IMG/VR virus record: IMGVR_UViG_3300043431_000172
Location: 1-38,414 of that record
DNA length: 38,414 bases
From: a virus
Strand: one strand, 5' to 3'
The first letter of the stretch is position 1; each line of letters begins with the position of its first letter. The position numbers and the translations under genes were made by a program. The notes beneath the pieces were generated by a model. It saw nothing but the letters and a program-made list of their open reading frames with translations. It ran no database searches and was not told the origin of the DNA. Shown one piece after another: positions 36,862 through 38,414 of the stretch.

Positions 36862-37059
36862 ATGATCGCGTTCGACACCGTCCCCGAACTCGGGACCATC
36901 ATCAAGGCCGGCAAGGTCAAGGCCCGGCTGATTGCCGTATCGCCCTATATTCGCAAGGACGGGCGGCAATCGCAAATCCTGCATTGGCAGGATGAATATG
37001 GAAGGACGGGCACAACAGGCCTAAAGGCAAATTCCATGCAATGGCAAAGGAAGTGGTAA
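36862..37059 (+). CDS. hypothetical protein, 65 aa
   Basis: Reads MIAFDTVPELGTIIKAGKVK, ARLIAVSPYIRKDGRQSQIL, then HWQDEYGRTGTTGLKANSMQ. A compact basic beta-type protein, possibly nucleic-acid-binding. AGGTGG precedes the ATG. The 55 bases between the stem-loop and this gene show no other feature. Function unknown. Confidence 0.6.
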   Translation: MIAFDTVPELGTIIKAGKVKARLIAVSPYIRKDGRQSQILHWQDEYGRTGTTGLKANSMQWQRKW

Positions 37060-37062
37060 CCG

Positions 37063-37344
37063 ATGAACCGCTCCGACATCCTCGACGCCGCCAAGCAATG
37101 CGTCACCAAAGACCGCAATGCAATTTACGGACCACCAGAACAATCATTCGCGCAGATCGCTGCAATTTTGTCTGTGCGCCTCGGTGTCCTAATTCGCGCC
37201 GATCAAGTTGCGATTATGCTCATCGACCTGAAAACCGTCAGGGCATGGGGCAACCCGAACCACGTCGATTCGTGGGTTGATCTGGCGGGCTATGCGGCCT
37301 GCGGTGGCGAGATCGGGACGGAGGCTGTCAATGGGCAAGGGTGA
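37063..37344 (+). CDS. DUF6378-family protein
   Basis: A 93-residue protein with the characteristic DRNAIYGPPEQSFAQIAAIL near residue 17 and ADQVAIMLIDLKTVRAWGNP followed by HVDSWVDLAGYAACGGE. The conserved Y-G-x-P and D-S-W-x-D-L-A-G-Y elements occur in a small phage family (DUF6378, formerly seen fused to dATP/dGTP pyrophosphohydrolase-like proteins), so a nucleotide-related function is possible. AAGGAAG lies upstream of the ATG. It overlaps the next gene by 14 bases. Confidence 0.8.
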   Translation: MNRSDILDAAKQCVTKDRNAIYGPPEQSFAQIAAILSVRLGVLIRADQVAIMLIDLKTVRAWGNPNHVDSWVDLAGYAACGGEIGTEAVNGQG

Positions 37345-37954
37345 TCGCCGCGGCAAGAGCACCCCGGCAAAGCTGCCAGAACTGGCGCCGGTCGCCGCGT
37401 CTCGGCACAAGCAGCACCGCGACCGCGGCCGGTTCGCGCGGCCGGCAGAAGATCCCCGCGCGACGGCCCTTGCCGCCCGCTGCCACCAGATGGGCAAGAC
37501 CCCGACCCGGGAGGAGCGCGCGGCAGCAGCCCACCCCGCCGCCGGGTCGCCGCTTGGAATGGTCGCGCTGCATGTCCACGGCCAGCGCGAGGCAGCCAAG
37601 CTGTGGGGCGTGTGGCAGGCGTTCGGGATTGCGGAACGAGCCTATCGGGTGCGTATCCTTGGCATGACAGGCACGCCCGCCAATGCGGCTATCTCCATGC
37701 TGCCCGAGCGGGTAGAGGTGGAGGAAAGCCTGTCACCCGATCTGCGCGAGCCGCCCGAGAAGGACGCTGATGCCGTCCGCGCGTGGATGCACTGGCGCGG
37801 GCTGATCGGGCAACTGGACGCTGTCGACTCGCTCCTGCTGCACGCGGCCGAACGCGGCAACGGGCCGGAACTGTGGCGCGATGGGAAGCCGACAACGGTC
37901 GGCCTTGCGACCTGCGCTGCGCTGGTGCGGCTGGCGGATGTGGTCGAGCGGTGA
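37331..37954 (+). CDS. hypothetical protein, 207 aa
   Basis: The N-terminal 60 residues are very basic (MGKGDRRGKSTPAKLP, then SRHKQHRDRGRFARPAEDPR), suggesting nucleic-acid binding. The middle is helical (MVALHVHGQREAAKLWGVWQ, AFGIAERAYRVRILG). The C-terminal half reads KDADAVRAWMHWRGLIGQLD and closes with LATCAALVRLADVVER. No family recognised. Last gene of the right early operon, just ahead of the predicted late promoter; in lambda the late antiterminator Q is encoded at this position. No sequence evidence for Q function. Confidence 0.65.
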   Translation: MGKGDRRGKSTPAKLPELAPVAASRHKQHRDRGRFARPAEDPRATALAARCHQMGKTPTREERAAAAHPAAGSPLGMVALHVHGQREAAKLWGVWQAFGIAERAYRVRILGMTGTPANAAISMLPERVEVEESLSPDLREPPEKDADAVRAWMHWRGLIGQLDAVDSLLLHAAERGNGPELWRDGKPTTVGLATCAALVRLADVVER

Positions 37955-37974
37955 GGCTGGCGCACGCTGCCTAC

Positions 37975-38003
37975 TTGACAAACTGCAACCTCTCCGCGAG
38001 TAT
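37975..38003 (+). promoter_or_regulatory. candidate late promoter
   Basis: Perfect -35 TTGACA (37975-37980), 17-base spacer, weak -10 GAGTAT (37998-38003). Located in the only sizeable gap (37955-38068) before HNH and the terminase genes. Confidence 0.5.
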
Positions 38004-38021
38004 CCTGACGGAAGGGCGCAC

Positions 38022-38050
38022 AAGGGCTAGGGGGAAACCTCTGGCCCTTT
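38022..38050 (+). terminator. hairpin just downstream of the late promoter
   Basis: AAGGGCTAG (38022-38030) pairs with CTGGCCCTT (38041-38049), one G-T pair possible, ten-base loop, followed by TGCTATT. A weak T tract makes it a partial or regulated terminator, comparable in place to lambda tR'. Confidence 0.5.
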
Positions 38051-38068
38051 GCTATTGGCGGGGTCAAG

Positions 38069-38374
38069 ATGGCGGCAGGTCGCAAGGCTTGGGCGCATCA
38101 AGGGTCGCGGCACGAGCGCGGTTACGGGTCGGCTTGGGTCCGGCTGCGCGCAATCATCCTTGATCGTGATCTGCACCTTTGCCAGCCATGCCGCCGCCTC
38201 GGCCGGGTGACGCCGGCAACGCAGGTCGACCACATCAAGCCCAAAGCCAATGGCGGCACGGACGACAGCGACAACCTGCAGGCCATCTGCGAGCCCTGCC
38301 ACGACGCCAAGACCGAGGCGGACAAGGGCCGGCCGATGGCCCGGAAGGTCGGGCTGGACGGCTACCCCATCTGA
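38069..38374 (+). CDS. HNH endonuclease, packaging-associated
   Basis: A 101-residue HNH nuclease with zinc ligands Cys38/Cys41 and Cys74/Cys77, and the HNH residues in TQVDHIKPKANGGTDDSDNL (His55, Asn69) and CEPCHDAKT (His78). Size and location match the HK97 gp74-type enzymes that stimulate terminase cutting at cos in phages where the HNH gene neighbours the small terminase. Here the small terminase gene is at the other edge of the window, adjacent if the genome is circularised. Confidence 0.93.
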   Translation: MAAGRKAWAHQGSRHERGYGSAWVRLRAIILDRDLHLCQPCRRLGRVTPATQVDHIKPKANGGTDDSDNLQAICEPCHDAKTEADKGRPMARKVGLDGYPI

Positions 38375-38414
38375 CGGGGGGTGGGTCAATCTCTGGGCCG
38401 AAGGGCGCCGGGAC
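38375..38414. other. right genome end, probable cos side
   Basis: Forty G+C-rich non-coding bases after the HNH gene, with no feature other than the GGGCCG and GGGCGCC runs. Would join position 1 if this is a linear cos-ended genome. Confidence 0.35.

Noticed and set aside
36623-36865. 80-codon frame through the iteron array.
   Set aside because: Its sequence is merely the translated DNA repeat followed by the stem-loop; no family-like sequence or ribosome site.
1-38414. CRISPR arrays, tRNA genes, rRNA genes or insertion sequences.
   Set aside because: No repeat-spacer pattern, cloverleaf-like segment or transposase was recognised; the only tandem arrays are the iterons and a hexanucleotide repeat.

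Overview
The window reads as one complete or nearly complete genome of a temperate, long-tailed (siphovirus-type) phage with HK97-type capsid genes. Evidence for completeness: a full head-tail-lysis late operon, an integrase, a CI-like repressor with operators, recombination and replication modules, and an HNH endonuclease ending about 40 bases before the right edge while the small terminase begins about 38 bases from the left edge. That is the order expected if the edges are the two sides of a cohesive-end site. The high G+C content, pervasive stop/start overlaps (ATGA, TGATG, TTGA) and protein families point to an alphaproteobacterial host, probably Rhodobacterales such as Rhodobacter or Paracoccus. 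The host is an inference; no host DNA is visible.

Region 1 (38-21123, all + strand) is the late operon: small and large terminase, portal, protease, major capsid protein, a candidate decoration protein, connectors, tail tube, a tail-assembly chaperone with a well-formed programmed -1 frameshift signal, tape measure, four tail-tip proteins, an SGNH-hydrolase tail fibre, a lysis cassette (small membrane proteins, endolysin, holin candidate), a small spike-base-like protein, a mosaic spike/fibre protein and a membrane-anchored ClpP-like protein. It ends at a bidirectional terminator (21183-21219).

Region 2 (21237-31253, - strand) is the leftward early/lysogeny operon. It starts at PL (near 31290-31316) and carries a small N-position protein, a RecE-like exonuclease, a RecT-like annealing protein, an acyl carrier protein, a DUF2303 protein, a xis-position protein, a tyrosine integrase, a cytosine methyltransferase, a DUF5131 (Gp37/Gp68) protein, an ASCH-domain protein and a zinc-ribbon protein.

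Region 3 (31253-32760) is the immunity region. A LexA/CI-type repressor and a Cro-like protein are transcribed divergently around three 14-bp operators. Two more operators lie at PL, and a lipoprotein gene is inserted between the repressor and PL. The operator half site is TCCGCT; at PL and PR the same palindrome fills the space between the -35 and -10 boxes.

Region 4 (32760-37954, + strand) begins with a structured leader of about 300 nt containing two near-ideal intrinsic terminators. It continues with small HTH proteins, a RusA resolvase and a RepA-like AAA ATPase. Immediately after the ATPase come nine copies of an 11-bp-phased iteron and a large stem-loop, which together look like the replication origin. 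A consensus -35 box followed by a hairpin (37975-38050) then leads into the HNH gene and, across the ends, the terminase genes.
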